A program made the translations under genes and the position numbers. A stretch of DNA of 18,179 nt. Source: DATJPW01 sp035506215 (GTDB lineage: Bacteria; Desulfobacterota; Desulfomonilia; Desulfomonilales; Desulfomonilaceae). Position 1 is the stretch's first letter. Each line of letters starts with the position of its first letter. The notes beneath the pieces are model-generated. The model had not been told where the DNA came from. It was given only the letters and a program-made list of their open reading frames with translations, and ran no database searches. The DNA lies in assembly GCA_035506215.1 (NCBI GenBank), contig DATJPW010000254.1, positions 1 through 18,179 on the forward strand, given 5' to 3'. Below, one piece after another: positions 1 through 6,154 of the stretch.

Positions 1-195
1 GACGGGTTTGGGAGGTTCCAACGGCGCGGGGCTCTTGGCTGCTTCAACTCGCGTAGAAGCTTCGCGATCAGCAATGCGGTAGTAGTTTTTTCCCCCTTCA
101 ACTTTCCGCTCGATCTGTCCCTTGATCACTTTCCCTCGGACGCTATTCGGAACTATTCCCAATGCCTCCGCTATTTGTTCACGGGTCATCCACAT
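1..195 (-). CDS. Small helix-turn-helix protein, N-terminal part (truncated by window edge)
   Basis: Reading the minus strand from an ATG at 195 gives 65 open codons to the window edge, so the C-terminus is missing. A good Shine-Dalgarno (AAGGAG, 205-210) lies 9 nt upstream of this ATG; a second ATG two codons in (189) is possible. Residues about 4-25 (TREQIAEALGIVPNSVRGKV) have the pattern of a helix-turn-helix, followed by a basic stretch with KVEGGKNYYRI, which could be a winged-helix-like hairpin, and then an Ala/Pro-rich linker. This suggests a DNA-binding protein with a second domain beyond the window. I do not recognise the family. An inverted repeat overlaps its likely promoter (see 215-232), which would fit autoregulation. 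That the frame is coding is fairly sure from the ribosome site and composition; the function is inferred. Confidence 0.6.
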   Translation of the reverse strand, partial: MWMTREQIAEALGIVPNSVRGKVIKGQIERKVEGGKNYYRIADREASTRVEAAKSPAPLEPPKPV

Positions 196-214
196 GATTG
201 ATTGCTCCTTAGAA

Positions 215-232
215 TAACCTTTGCCAAGGTTA
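215..232. promoter_or_regulatory. Perfect inverted repeat, candidate operator
   Basis: TAACCTT-TGCC-AAGGTTA is a perfect 7+7 inverted repeat with a 4-nt centre. It lies 5 nt upstream of the ribosome site of the minus-strand HTH gene and overlaps the -10 side of its candidate promoter. Position and symmetry suit a dimeric repressor, possibly the HTH protein itself. It could also act as an RNA hairpin in the 5' UTR. Confidence 0.4.
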
Positions 233-259
233 AATAATCATTCCGAGCCCTCGACGCAA
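231..259 (-). promoter_or_regulatory. Weak candidate promoter for the minus-strand HTH gene
   Basis: On the minus strand a TTGCGT box (254-259) and a TATTTA box (231-236) are separated by 17 nt and lie about 40-60 nt upstream of the start at 195. Each box matches the sigma-70 consensus at only about half its positions, so this rests mainly on spacing and location. Confidence 0.25.
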
Positions 260-591
260 GAGAAAGACAATCTTGAATGCCGCCGTTGCGCACACATTCT
301 GAACTCGGCTAACCATCTGCAATAACATGCAATACCGCACAAGCTATTTCAGCAGGCCACTTTCATCAAGGGCCCATTCACGCGCTTATGGGTCCTTCAT
401 GCTTCCCCAGCAGGAACTGGGCGCGCGAATGCAGGCGGATCTATGTACTCGTCTTCAGTCAAACTGTCAATGTTTTTTATGTTTAATCGCGAATAGATAG
501 CAATCATCCGTTAGTCGGCCGTAAATAACTTCAAAAAACACTTGAACTCTCCGGCCGGTTCGATCTAAGTGTCACCAGCGCGAAACTACTG
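233..591. other. Intergenic region with two adjacent hairpins, no gene recognised
   Basis: No convincing coding frame lies between the HTH gene and the exported-protein gene. Two neighbouring hairpins can be drawn. An imperfect 14-bp stem pairs 364-377 with 388-401 (10-nt loop, one mismatch and one G-U pair in RNA). CCCAG (406-410) pairs with CTGGG (417-421). Further on, a weak CAGT/ACTG hairpin (456-466) is followed by six Ts at 473-478. This could be a small RNA or only UTR structure; nothing identifies a known family. A poor TTGAAC/TCTAAG promoter (542-569, 16-nt spacer) could serve the gene at 604. Confidence 0.25.
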
Positions 592-603
592 CGGAGAGGA
601 CAA

Positions 604-1116
604 ATGAGACTCAAAAACTTTCTCACGATTCCTCTGATGGTGATCATGTTGTGGTCGACGGTCTATGGCTGGGACACCCAAACTCTTGCGCCCGGGGTCA
701 CGTCTTATTCCGCTCAGAATCCAGCTTCGGTTTCAGGACAGACCGGATCTGGAGCCTTACCGGGAAGAAGCGTTCCCGCATCGTCACAGTCCAATTTGCC
801 GTCTCAGGCACAGCAGAACCTTCATCGCGTCGATGACGGAGAGACGCCCTATTATCCGTACCCGCGCTATCACAACCCCTATTATGACGAATCGTCAGAA
901 GGAAACATGCTTTCCGGAATTGTCGACCGAATCCTGCGCTTCCCATCCAATGCGGTGCAGGGTTTCTCGAATTTTATGGGCTCCAAATTTTTTCCTGCTG
1001 TTCCGGCAGCGCATGGGGGTTCACAACCATCAAGTGAAAATGCAAATGTTCCCGAGCGAGCCCCCTTGCCGGGACAAGTTCCATCAGGGCCTGCTTCAGT
1101 CAACCCCCGCAGATAA
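604..1116 (+). CDS. Small exported Tyr/Pro/Ser-rich hypothetical protein
   Basis: 170 residues. The start is supported by AGAGGA at 595-600. Residues 1-22 form a classical signal peptide: basic MRLK, a hydrophobic core, and VYG before a likely cleavage site after Gly22. The mature part is low in complexity: a Ser/Gln/Pro-rich stretch (30-70), a tyrosine-rich patch at 83-94 (YYPYPRYHNPYY), one potentially amphipathic segment (about 101-130, MLSGIVDRILRF then FSNFMGSKFF), and a Pro-rich tail. There are no cysteines, enzyme motifs or lipobox, so it is likely a secreted or periplasmic/cell-surface protein. I do not recognise the family. Two overlapping frames on each strand are also open here, but only this one has both a ribosome site and a signal peptide. 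It appears to be a single-gene unit. Confidence 0.65.
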   Translation: MRLKNFLTIPLMVIMLWSTVYGWDTQTLAPGVTSYSAQNPASVSGQTGSGALPGRSVPASSQSNLPSQAQQNLHRVDDGETPYYPYPRYHNPYYDESSEGNMLSGIVDRILRFPSNAVQGFSNFMGSKFFPAVPAAHGGSQPSSENANVPERAPLPGQVPSGPASVNPRR

Positions 1117-1139
1117 AAGAATCATTTTCCGAGATTCTT
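1117..1139 (+). terminator. Weak stem-loop after the exported-protein gene
   Basis: AAGAATC (1117-1123) and GATTCTT (1133-1139) form a perfect 7-bp stem with a 9-nt loop directly after the TAA stop. The stem is AT-rich and is followed by GAAAAATTT rather than a T-run, so it is a poor intrinsic terminator and may mainly protect the 3' end. Confidence 0.3.
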
Positions 1140-1509
1140 GAAAAATTTGCGGCAGTTGCGTGTGTCAGGAAGTCGGTGTCCAAGCAACTATGGCGGAAGA
1201 AAACTCAGGGGATATTCCTCTTCGGCAACCCCCACAATAAGACAACTTTACTATTCTAATTGCTCCCAGGATGTGTATAGTGATTTGCTGAAAAGCAATC
1301 ACGAATTGTGAAAAGCGATCCCTCGAAATTGTAGGTGCCGATCCCGTGAAACCGCGGGATGGCGGTGCATTTTGCGTATATAAATCAATCACGCCTCCCG
1401 CGTGACAGGGACGCCGGGCCTTTATACATTTCCAGTACAAGTATTGGATTACTTTAAAACTTTCGAGAGCCGCTCTAGAATATGTATTGGCGGCGCGCTA
1501 AGGACTTCT
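1140..1509 (+). other. Non-coding leader region of pcm with hairpins and a direct repeat
   Basis: No gene is seen in this stretch. Three hairpins can be drawn. GTGATT-t-GCT pairs with AGC-AATCAC around a GAAA tetraloop (1280-1302). GCC-g-ATCCCG pairs with CGGGAT-GGC (1337-1363, one bulged base). TCACGC pairs with GCGTGA (1389-1405). The 12-mers TGAAAAGCAATC (1289-1300) and TGAAAAGCGATC (1309-1320) match at 11 of 12 positions with a period of exactly 20 bp, about two helical turns. An extended pcm frame opens at a GTG at 1402 but overlaps the third hairpin and has no ribosome site. I see no known riboswitch signature. Confidence 0.35.
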
Positions 1510-2157
1510 ATGAGAGACTTCACCTCGGCCAGGAAGAAGATGGTCGCAAGCCAACTTGAGGCGCGCGGAATCAGAGATCATCGCGTGCTCACAGCCATGG
1601 CGGAGGTCCCTCGCCATTTTTTTGTCGATGAGTCTCTGCGAGACGAGGCGTACGACGACAACCCGCTTCCTATAGGTGAAGGTCAAACTATAAGCCAGCC
1701 ATACATGGTGGCTATTATGACCGAGCTGTTGCAACTCCTGGGATCGGAAATAATCCTGGAGATCGGCACCGGATCGGGATACCAGGCCGCTGTATTGAGT
1801 AAACTCTGCCGGTGGGTATACACAGTAGAGCGTATAAAGAGTTTGTCCGAACGTGCTCAAGAAATCACAAAAGCCGGCGGCTACGAAAACATAACATTTA
1901 TTGTGGGAGACGGCACGGAAGGCTGGCCCGAGGCAGCCCCGTACGACGGTATAATAGTCACCGCCGGTGCTCCCAGGATTCCCGACACGTTTGTTAGCCA
2001 GCTACGGTTAGGCGGAAAGCTGGTGATTCCGGTCGGCGACCGCTTTTCGCAGACACTGCAAAGAGTGATCAAGACGGAGCAGGGAACCACAATCGAGAAC
2101 CACACCGGGTGCCGCTTCGTCGATCTGATCGGCAGGTGGGGCTGGGTCGTTTCCTGA
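1510..2157 (+). CDS. pcm: Protein-L-isoaspartate O-methyltransferase
   Basis: A cytoplasmic repair enzyme that transfers methyl from S-adenosylmethionine to isoaspartyl residues in damaged proteins. The 215-residue length from the ATG at 1510 is normal for the family, and AAGGA (1500-1504) precedes it; an in-frame GTG at 1402 would add 36 residues without homology or a ribosome site. Family motifs are all present: MV-x2-QLEARGI near the N-terminus, VPRHFFV (33-39), the substrate-side TISQPYMVA (60-68), the SAM-binding motif EIGTGSGYQAA (84-94), acidic YTVER after the second strand, and IVTAGAP (motif II region), ending in GRWGW. pyrDK starts 28 nt downstream on the same strand, so the two may be co-transcribed. 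In many proteobacteria pcm is linked to surE/nlpD, which are not here. Confidence 0.93.
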   Translation: MRDFTSARKKMVASQLEARGIRDHRVLTAMAEVPRHFFVDESLRDEAYDDNPLPIGEGQTISQPYMVAIMTELLQLLGSEIILEIGTGSGYQAAVLSKLCRWVYTVERIKSLSERAQEITKAGGYENITFIVGDGTEGWPEAAPYDGIIVTAGAPRIPDTFVSQLRLGGKLVIPVGDRFSQTLQRVIKTEQGTTIENHTGCRFVDLIGRWGWVVS

Positions 2158-2185
2158 GAGTTAGCCGACAAATGTTAGACGAATT

Positions 2186-3925
2186 ATGAAATCTCGATTT
2201 TTCTTGGAACGCCTTCAAAATTCGAATCTTGCGCATCTCGGGATCAAGTCACCTTTCACAATCCCATCCGGGATTATTACGACCGTTCCCTCAGTGATCG
2301 CTCGTTTAGCACGCGATGTGCCTCAGATCGGATTTCTGACAACAAAGACCCTGAGTGTGGCTCCCAGGGAAGGTTATCGAGAGCCGGTTCTTCACGAGTA
2401 TTATCCAGGCTGCTTCGTCAATGCCGTGGGTTTGGCCAATCCGGGTGCGCAGAGTTTCCTCGAAGCCATGAAATCGCTTCTTCCTTTGCACGACGGTAAG
2501 CCGCTCGTGGTATCGATAATGGGCGCCGACGCGGAAGAATTCCTCGAGTGTGCTCGTATTCTGGCGCCAATCGCAGACGCGTTCGAGCTTAATCTGTCAT
2601 GCCCTCACGTTCAGGGAGCAGGACAGTGCGTTGGGTCAGATCCGGACTCGGTCAGTTCCATAGTGCGGCTCATGAAGAAACATGTCGAAAAACCGATTAT
2701 CCCCAAGCTGTCACCGAACCTGGGAGATATCGCCGGTATGGCTCGCTTATGTGAAATAGCCGGTGCGGACGCTCTTTCGCTGATCAACACAGTCGGACCG
2801 GGCATTGCGGTGGATTCGGAAGGTTATCCGGTGCTGAGTAACACTACAGGCGGATTGTCCGGCGCGGGAATTTTGCCTGTAGGCATCAAGGCGGTGAGAG
2901 AAGCCGCGTCTGCGGTCTCGCTTCCGATAATAGCTTCGGGCGGGATATCGTCGGCCCGGGAGGTACGAGCATACTATACTGCAGGTGCCGGCCTTTTCGC
3001 AGTAGGATCTGCCCTGGCGGGGATGACTACATCAAGAATAGAGGGGTTTTTCGACACGCTGATCCACGAGCTTGAATCCGAAAAAGAAGAAGTATTTGGA
3101 CCACCGGAAAAGGCCGGGCACTGCCGCACGGATTACTTCAGGACTACCGTCGTGGAGAACATACCTGTTGGAGCGGGAATCTTTATGCTCAGGCTTGAAG
3201 ATGGATCGGCTTGCGAGCCGGGGCGCTTTTTCTTTCTGCGGCTTTCCGGCGTGGGAGAGAAACCTTTTTCGCCATTACAGGATTTGGAACCGATCTATTT
3301 GGTGCGCAATGTGGGTCCTTTTACGGCCGCTCTGGAGTCATTGAAACCAGGGGATACCATCTATATGAGAGGACCGTACGGTAAAGGTTTTCCCGCGCCG
3401 GAAGCTGATGAGCCCCTTGTTCTGGTTGGGGGCGGCACAGGGGTGGCGCCGATCATTATGGCTGCAAGCCTCCGAGGGAATATCGCCAAAGCATTCTTCG
3501 GCTTCTCTGGTGACATCACGGAGCCCTTCAGGCGCGAAATCCTGAACCGAATTCCCGGGTCGAAGATAGTGAGCGATCCACCCGGAACCGTAGGCGAGGT
3601 TGTCCGAGTATTGAGGGCCGACATGGCCGCGGATCCGGGCGTGTACTCACACTGCGCGGCATTCGTCTGCGGACCACGACCGATGATGAAGGCTGTTGTT
3701 GAGGCTCTGGGAGAGCGGTTGCCTGACGGCAGCATCTATCTCGCCAGAGAAGATGTAATGCGTTGCGGCATAGGTGTGTGCGGCAGTTGTGGAACTGAAA
3801 CCGGCCTGCGATCATGCGTGGACGGTCCGGTGATGAGAGATGTCGGCCCCGACCAATTCCAGGTTCCGAGCGGCCTGACGCAAAAGGTAATGCAATCGAG
3901 CGATAATGGCGCAATCTCAAAATAG
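2186..3925 (+). CDS. pyrD: Dihydroorotate dehydrogenase fused to PyrK-like electron-transfer subunit
   Basis: 579 residues comprising two proteins that are normally separate. Residues about 15-300 are a class 1B PyrD FMN barrel: LTTKT (Lys54), FVNAVGLANPG (Asn79), ELNLSCPH (134-141), PKLSPN (173-178), INTVGPG (200-206), TGGLSG and IASGGI for the phosphate. Residues about 315-560 are PyrK-like: FAD domain (KPFSP, 359-363), RGPYGKGF (395-402), nucleotide-binding VGGGTGVAP (414-422), FVCGP, and a [2Fe-2S] site at Cys527, Cys532, Cys535 and Cys544. Known 1B enzymes pass electrons from dihydroorotate through FMN, [2Fe-2S] and FAD to NAD in pyrimidine synthesis; the fusion would do this in one chain. 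The loop reads SCPH rather than the common SCPN and has a second cysteine, Cys148, placed as in dihydropyrimidine dehydrogenases, so the substrate should be checked. The ribosome site is weak. No other pyr gene is nearby. Confidence 0.85.
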   Translation: MKSRFFLERLQNSNLAHLGIKSPFTIPSGIITTVPSVIARLARDVPQIGFLTTKTLSVAPREGYREPVLHEYYPGCFVNAVGLANPGAQSFLEAMKSLLPLHDGKPLVVSIMGADAEEFLECARILAPIADAFELNLSCPHVQGAGQCVGSDPDSVSSIVRLMKKHVEKPIIPKLSPNLGDIAGMARLCEIAGADALSLINTVGPGIAVDSEGYPVLSNTTGGLSGAGILPVGIKAVREAASAVSLPIIASGGISSAREVRAYYTAGAGLFAVGSALAGMTTSRIEGFFDTLIHELESEKEEVFGPPEKAGHCRTDYFRTTVVENIPVGAGIFMLRLEDGSACEPGRFFFLRLSGVGEKPFSPLQDLEPIYLVRNVGPFTAALESLKPGDTIYMRGPYGKGFPAPEADEPLVLVGGGTGVAPIIMAASLRGNIAKAFFGFSGDITEPFRREILNRIPGSKIVSDPPGTVGEVVRVLRADMAADPGVYSHCAAFVCGPRPMMKAVVEALGERLPDGSIYLAREDVMRCGIGVCGSCGTETGLRSCVDGPVMRDVGPDQFQVPSGLTQKVMQSSDNGAISK

Positions 3926-3995
3926 GTGATTCTATCAGGTATCTGTAAGGGGACTTTGAGAAGTGCTCTGATTTCGACCGCGGATGGTAAAAAGC

Positions 3996-4023
3996 TTGAC
4001 TTGGAAAGCATATATCGTATAAT
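3996..4023 (+). promoter_or_regulatory. Near-consensus sigma-70 promoter for the tauE-to-flavoprotein operon
   Basis: TTGACT (3996-4001) and TATAAT (4018-4023) are separated by 16 nt. This is the best promoter match noticed in the window and lies about 260 bp ahead of the first gene of the plus-strand operon. A small AT-rich inverted repeat (AATAT-TAGT-ATATT, 4027-4040) lies at the expected transcription start and could be a regulator site. It implies a leader of about 255 nt. Confidence 0.7.
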
Positions 4024-4029
4024 TGAAAT

Positions 4030-4285
4030 ATTAGTATATTACGTGAACAAAATAGACACTGTTCGGTAACCGTCCGGCATAGTGCCCGACGCCTGAACAG
4101 ACGGAACTACCGACGGATTCTTCAGGACAGACAGGTTTCGCGAATCATTCGTGATCTGATCGCCGCTTGCACAACTGAGTAGCGGACATTCCGGGTCGGG
4201 GAATGGTCTCGCGTCCATCAGTCACAAGGTCAATTACGACCTTTTGTTGTTTGTTAATGCCCAATCCTAAGGGGAAGGAGATCTT
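4030..4285 (+). promoter_or_regulatory. Long structured 5' leader, candidate cis-regulatory RNA
   Basis: From the predicted start near 4030 to the ATG at 4286 there is no gene. Helices that can be drawn are: CGGTA/TACCG plus CCGTC/GACGG (4064-4074 with 4100-4112); CCTGAA (4092-4097, inside the first loop) with TTCAGG (4121-4126), which together make an H-type pseudoknot topology or two competing folds; CGCGAA/TTCGTG (4139-4153); CCGCT/AGCGG (4163-4185); CATTCC/GGAATG (4187-4205); and a terminator-like hairpin (4226-4255). Operons with molybdoenzymes sometimes carry a molybdenum-cofactor RNA motif in the leader, but I cannot match this sequence to it or to any known riboswitch. Short helices arise by chance, so confidence in the fold is moderate. 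Confidence 0.4.
4226..4255 (+). terminator. Candidate intrinsic terminator/attenuator within the leader
   Basis: AAGGTC (4226-4231) pairs with GACCTT (4238-4243) around a 6-nt loop and runs into a T-rich tract (TTTTGTTGTTTGTT, 4242-4255). It ends 19 nt before the ribosome site of the downstream gene. A terminator between a strong promoter and the first gene suggests attenuation. GGTC also occurs at 4194-4197 and 4205-4208 and could pair with GACC at 4238-4241 as an anti-terminator. The stem is short and the T-run interrupted by G. Confidence 0.45.
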
Positions 4286-5458
4286 ATGAAGCGGGAAATA
4301 TGGATGATTGTAATTTTGGTGGCTGCCGCTGCGTTTTTGATGACTTTGATGTCGGCTTCTATTGCAGATGCAGGCAAACTGGAAGAAGCCATTGCCAAGA
4401 CCCCGCAAGGTACCGGCAAGGGGATGATCGATCCCAATGCGGAGCCTGGTTTCATGGGCATACCCGGCGCACCCAGGACTTTTTGGCTTCATGGAATCCT
4501 GTGGGGAATCTGGGTCGGGTGGATCTTCTCGTCTGTGGGCGCATTCGGCGGCATCATGGCCGGCGTAGGGCACATCACCGTTTTCGGCCTGGCTGATTAC
4601 GGCAAGATGTTTAAGAATACAAGCCCGACCTTGAACACGCTTCTTACGGATTCCATCCGCGTATGCAATCAATACCTGGTAGGGCTGTCGGCTCTTATCT
4701 CATCTGTCACCTACTATCGCATGGGGAGACTGGTATTACCTCTCGGCCTATGCCTCGCAGGCGGAGGGATACTGGGTGCGTATCTCATACCGGTGCTTAC
4801 CGCGGGTAAGATAAACCTGAGCATGTATGTGGGTTACTTCGGTCTAGTGGTGTTCGCTGTGGCCGGTGTGCTTTTCTATGAGACGACCCCGAGGGGCATG
4901 GCGAGCAGGAAAGCTGCAAAGGAGGCCAGCAAAGCCTTTGAGGACGCGCATATAAGGAAGACGGCCGGAAGTGAGGAAAAATTGGGTGAATGGGCAAAAG
5001 GAGTCCATGTAACGCATTGGGGATTCAACAAGATCATTTTCACCTTCTACGGCGTGGAGTTTTCCTTCAATCCACTTTGGCCGATACTTGGGGGCTTCGT
5101 CATAGCGGCCATATCAGCCTTCATCGGTGTGGGCGGCGGGTTCCTTTACGTGCCTTTTCTTACATCGGTTGCGGGGCTCCCAATGTTTATTGTGGCGGGC
5201 ACATCGGCCCTTGCGGTCCTTGTCAGTATGATTACTTCGATTTTCACTTACATGTTCGTCAAGAGCGTACCCATAGACGGGGTACTTGTCGGCACCGAGC
5301 TGATCGGCATCTTCATCGGTTCGATTCTGGGGCCGATGACTTCCAAGTACATTCCTGAAGTCTGGTTGAAGCGTCTATTCGTGGTCCTGGCGGTTTATGT
5401 GGGAATCGGTTACACTACAAAAGGGTTTTTGGGCTACTCGGTACTGCCCGGGATGTGA
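4286..5458 (+). CDS. TauE/SafE-family membrane exporter (probable sulfite or sulfur-anion exporter)
   Basis: 390 residues with a strong ribosome site (AAGGAG, 4275-4280). An N-terminal hydrophobic segment (about 5-25, ending SASIADA) looks like a signal peptide or signal anchor and is followed by a hydrophilic stretch to about residue 63. The two TauE/SafE half-repeats are visible: FSSVGAFGGIMAGVGHI (81-97) and IGVGGGFLYVPFL (280-292), separated by a hydrophilic insert (about 200-250). About eight further membrane segments can be drawn. Family members export sulfite, sulfoacetate or related anions from the cytoplasm. As first gene of an operon with a PsrA/PhsA-like enzyme, it plausibly exports a sulfur oxyanion made or consumed by that enzyme. 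This version, with an N-terminal extension, resembles those I associate with anaerobic deltaproteobacteria. The substrate is inferred only. Confidence 0.85.
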   Translation: MKREIWMIVILVAAAAFLMTLMSASIADAGKLEEAIAKTPQGTGKGMIDPNAEPGFMGIPGAPRTFWLHGILWGIWVGWIFSSVGAFGGIMAGVGHITVFGLADYGKMFKNTSPTLNTLLTDSIRVCNQYLVGLSALISSVTYYRMGRLVLPLGLCLAGGGILGAYLIPVLTAGKINLSMYVGYFGLVVFAVAGVLFYETTPRGMASRKAAKEASKAFEDAHIRKTAGSEEKLGEWAKGVHVTHWGFNKIIFTFYGVEFSFNPLWPILGGFVIAAISAFIGVGGGFLYVPFLTSVAGLPMFIVAGTSALAVLVSMITSIFTYMFVKSVPIDGVLVGTELIGIFIGSILGPMTSKYIPEVWLKRLFVVLAVYVGIGYTTKGFLGYSVLPGM

Positions 5459-5539
5459 TAGTGAGCTTTGATGAAAATTGATGTCTTGCACTTCTCGGGA
5501 CCGATTGCTTCTACCCTTGACTGATGCCTTGTTTCATAC

Positions 5540-6142
5540 ATGCAGATGCATCCATTTTACATTGCGGTTGATCCTTACGTGATCTGGTTCTATCGGATCA
5601 CGGGATACGGTTTTGTGGATTTCCTTATCGGCACGTTTGTGTTGGCATTTATTGCTCTGATAGCAGGAGAACTTACGATTTCATTGGCTTTTCTGGCGTC
5701 TCGTAAATACATACAAAAGACTGCGGATGAAGTCGTGCATTATCAGAACCTATCGGTTGATGCCCTGGCGGCAGGTGACAAAGCTGCTTTTGTGGCTTCC
5801 AACAAGTTGGCGAATGACGCATTCGGTAGATCGTTTTTCATGCAAATTGCTCTCTCTGCTGCAATGCTGTGGCCGATCTTCTTTGCCATTGACTGGATGC
5901 AGCACAGGTTCTCCGACCTGGAGTTCAGGATACTTTTCACTGACTATTCGGTAGGATACTTATGCGTCTTTGTAACCCTTTACGCTGCTGCATACCTCAT
6001 CTTCAAAAGGATCAAATATAGGTTGCCGTATTTCAGGAGTATGAAGGCAATTCTGAATACACATCAGCAACGCGCGGAAAAGATGAAAGGCTTTAGCGAC
6101 ATACTGTCGTTACCCAGCCGACGGCCCTGGTGTGGACACTAA
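5540..6142 (+). CDS. Three-TM membrane protein of unknown function, possibly EMC3/DUF106-like topology
   Basis: 200 residues starting at an ATG with no clear ribosome site; an upstream ATG at 5471 in the same frame runs into a stop at 5522, so 5540 is the first usable start. Hydrophobic segments lie at about 26-54, 98-118 and 137-157. Between the first two is a charged, likely helical hairpin (about 57-97) with LSVDALAAGDKAAFVASNKL followed by ANDAFGRSFFMQIALSA. The arrangement TM - cytosolic helical hairpin - TM - TM resembles the Oxa1-superfamily EMC3/TMCO1/DUF106 fold; this is topology-based inference, not sequence proof. The C-terminus is basic. It sits 81 bp after the tauE-like gene and 12 bp before the molybdoenzyme gene. 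It may be a partner or assembly factor of the exporter. Confidence 0.7.
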   Translation: MQMHPFYIAVDPYVIWFYRITGYGFVDFLIGTFVLAFIALIAGELTISLAFLASRKYIQKTADEVVHYQNLSVDALAAGDKAAFVASNKLANDAFGRSFFMQIALSAAMLWPIFFAIDWMQHRFSDLEFRILFTDYSVGYLCVFVTLYAAAYLIFKRIKYRLPYFRSMKAILNTHQQRAEKMKGFSDILSLPSRRPWCGH

Positions 6143-6154
6143 AGAAGGAGAACA

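Noticed and set aside
665..1141. 158-residue frame overlapping the exported-protein gene
   Set aside because: It is a +1-frame shadow with Arg/Pro-rich composition, no ribosome site and no signal peptide; the 604 frame has both.
1402..1509. Extended N-terminus of pcm from a GTG at 1402 (36 extra residues)
   Set aside because: It has no ribosome site, overlaps a hairpin and adds no family homology. The ATG at 1510 has AAGGA upstream and gives the normal Pcm length.
4145..4672. 175-residue antisense frame across the leader and start of the tauE-like gene
   Set aside because: It is Cys/His/Arg-rich with no family resemblance and lies opposite a well-supported gene and leader.
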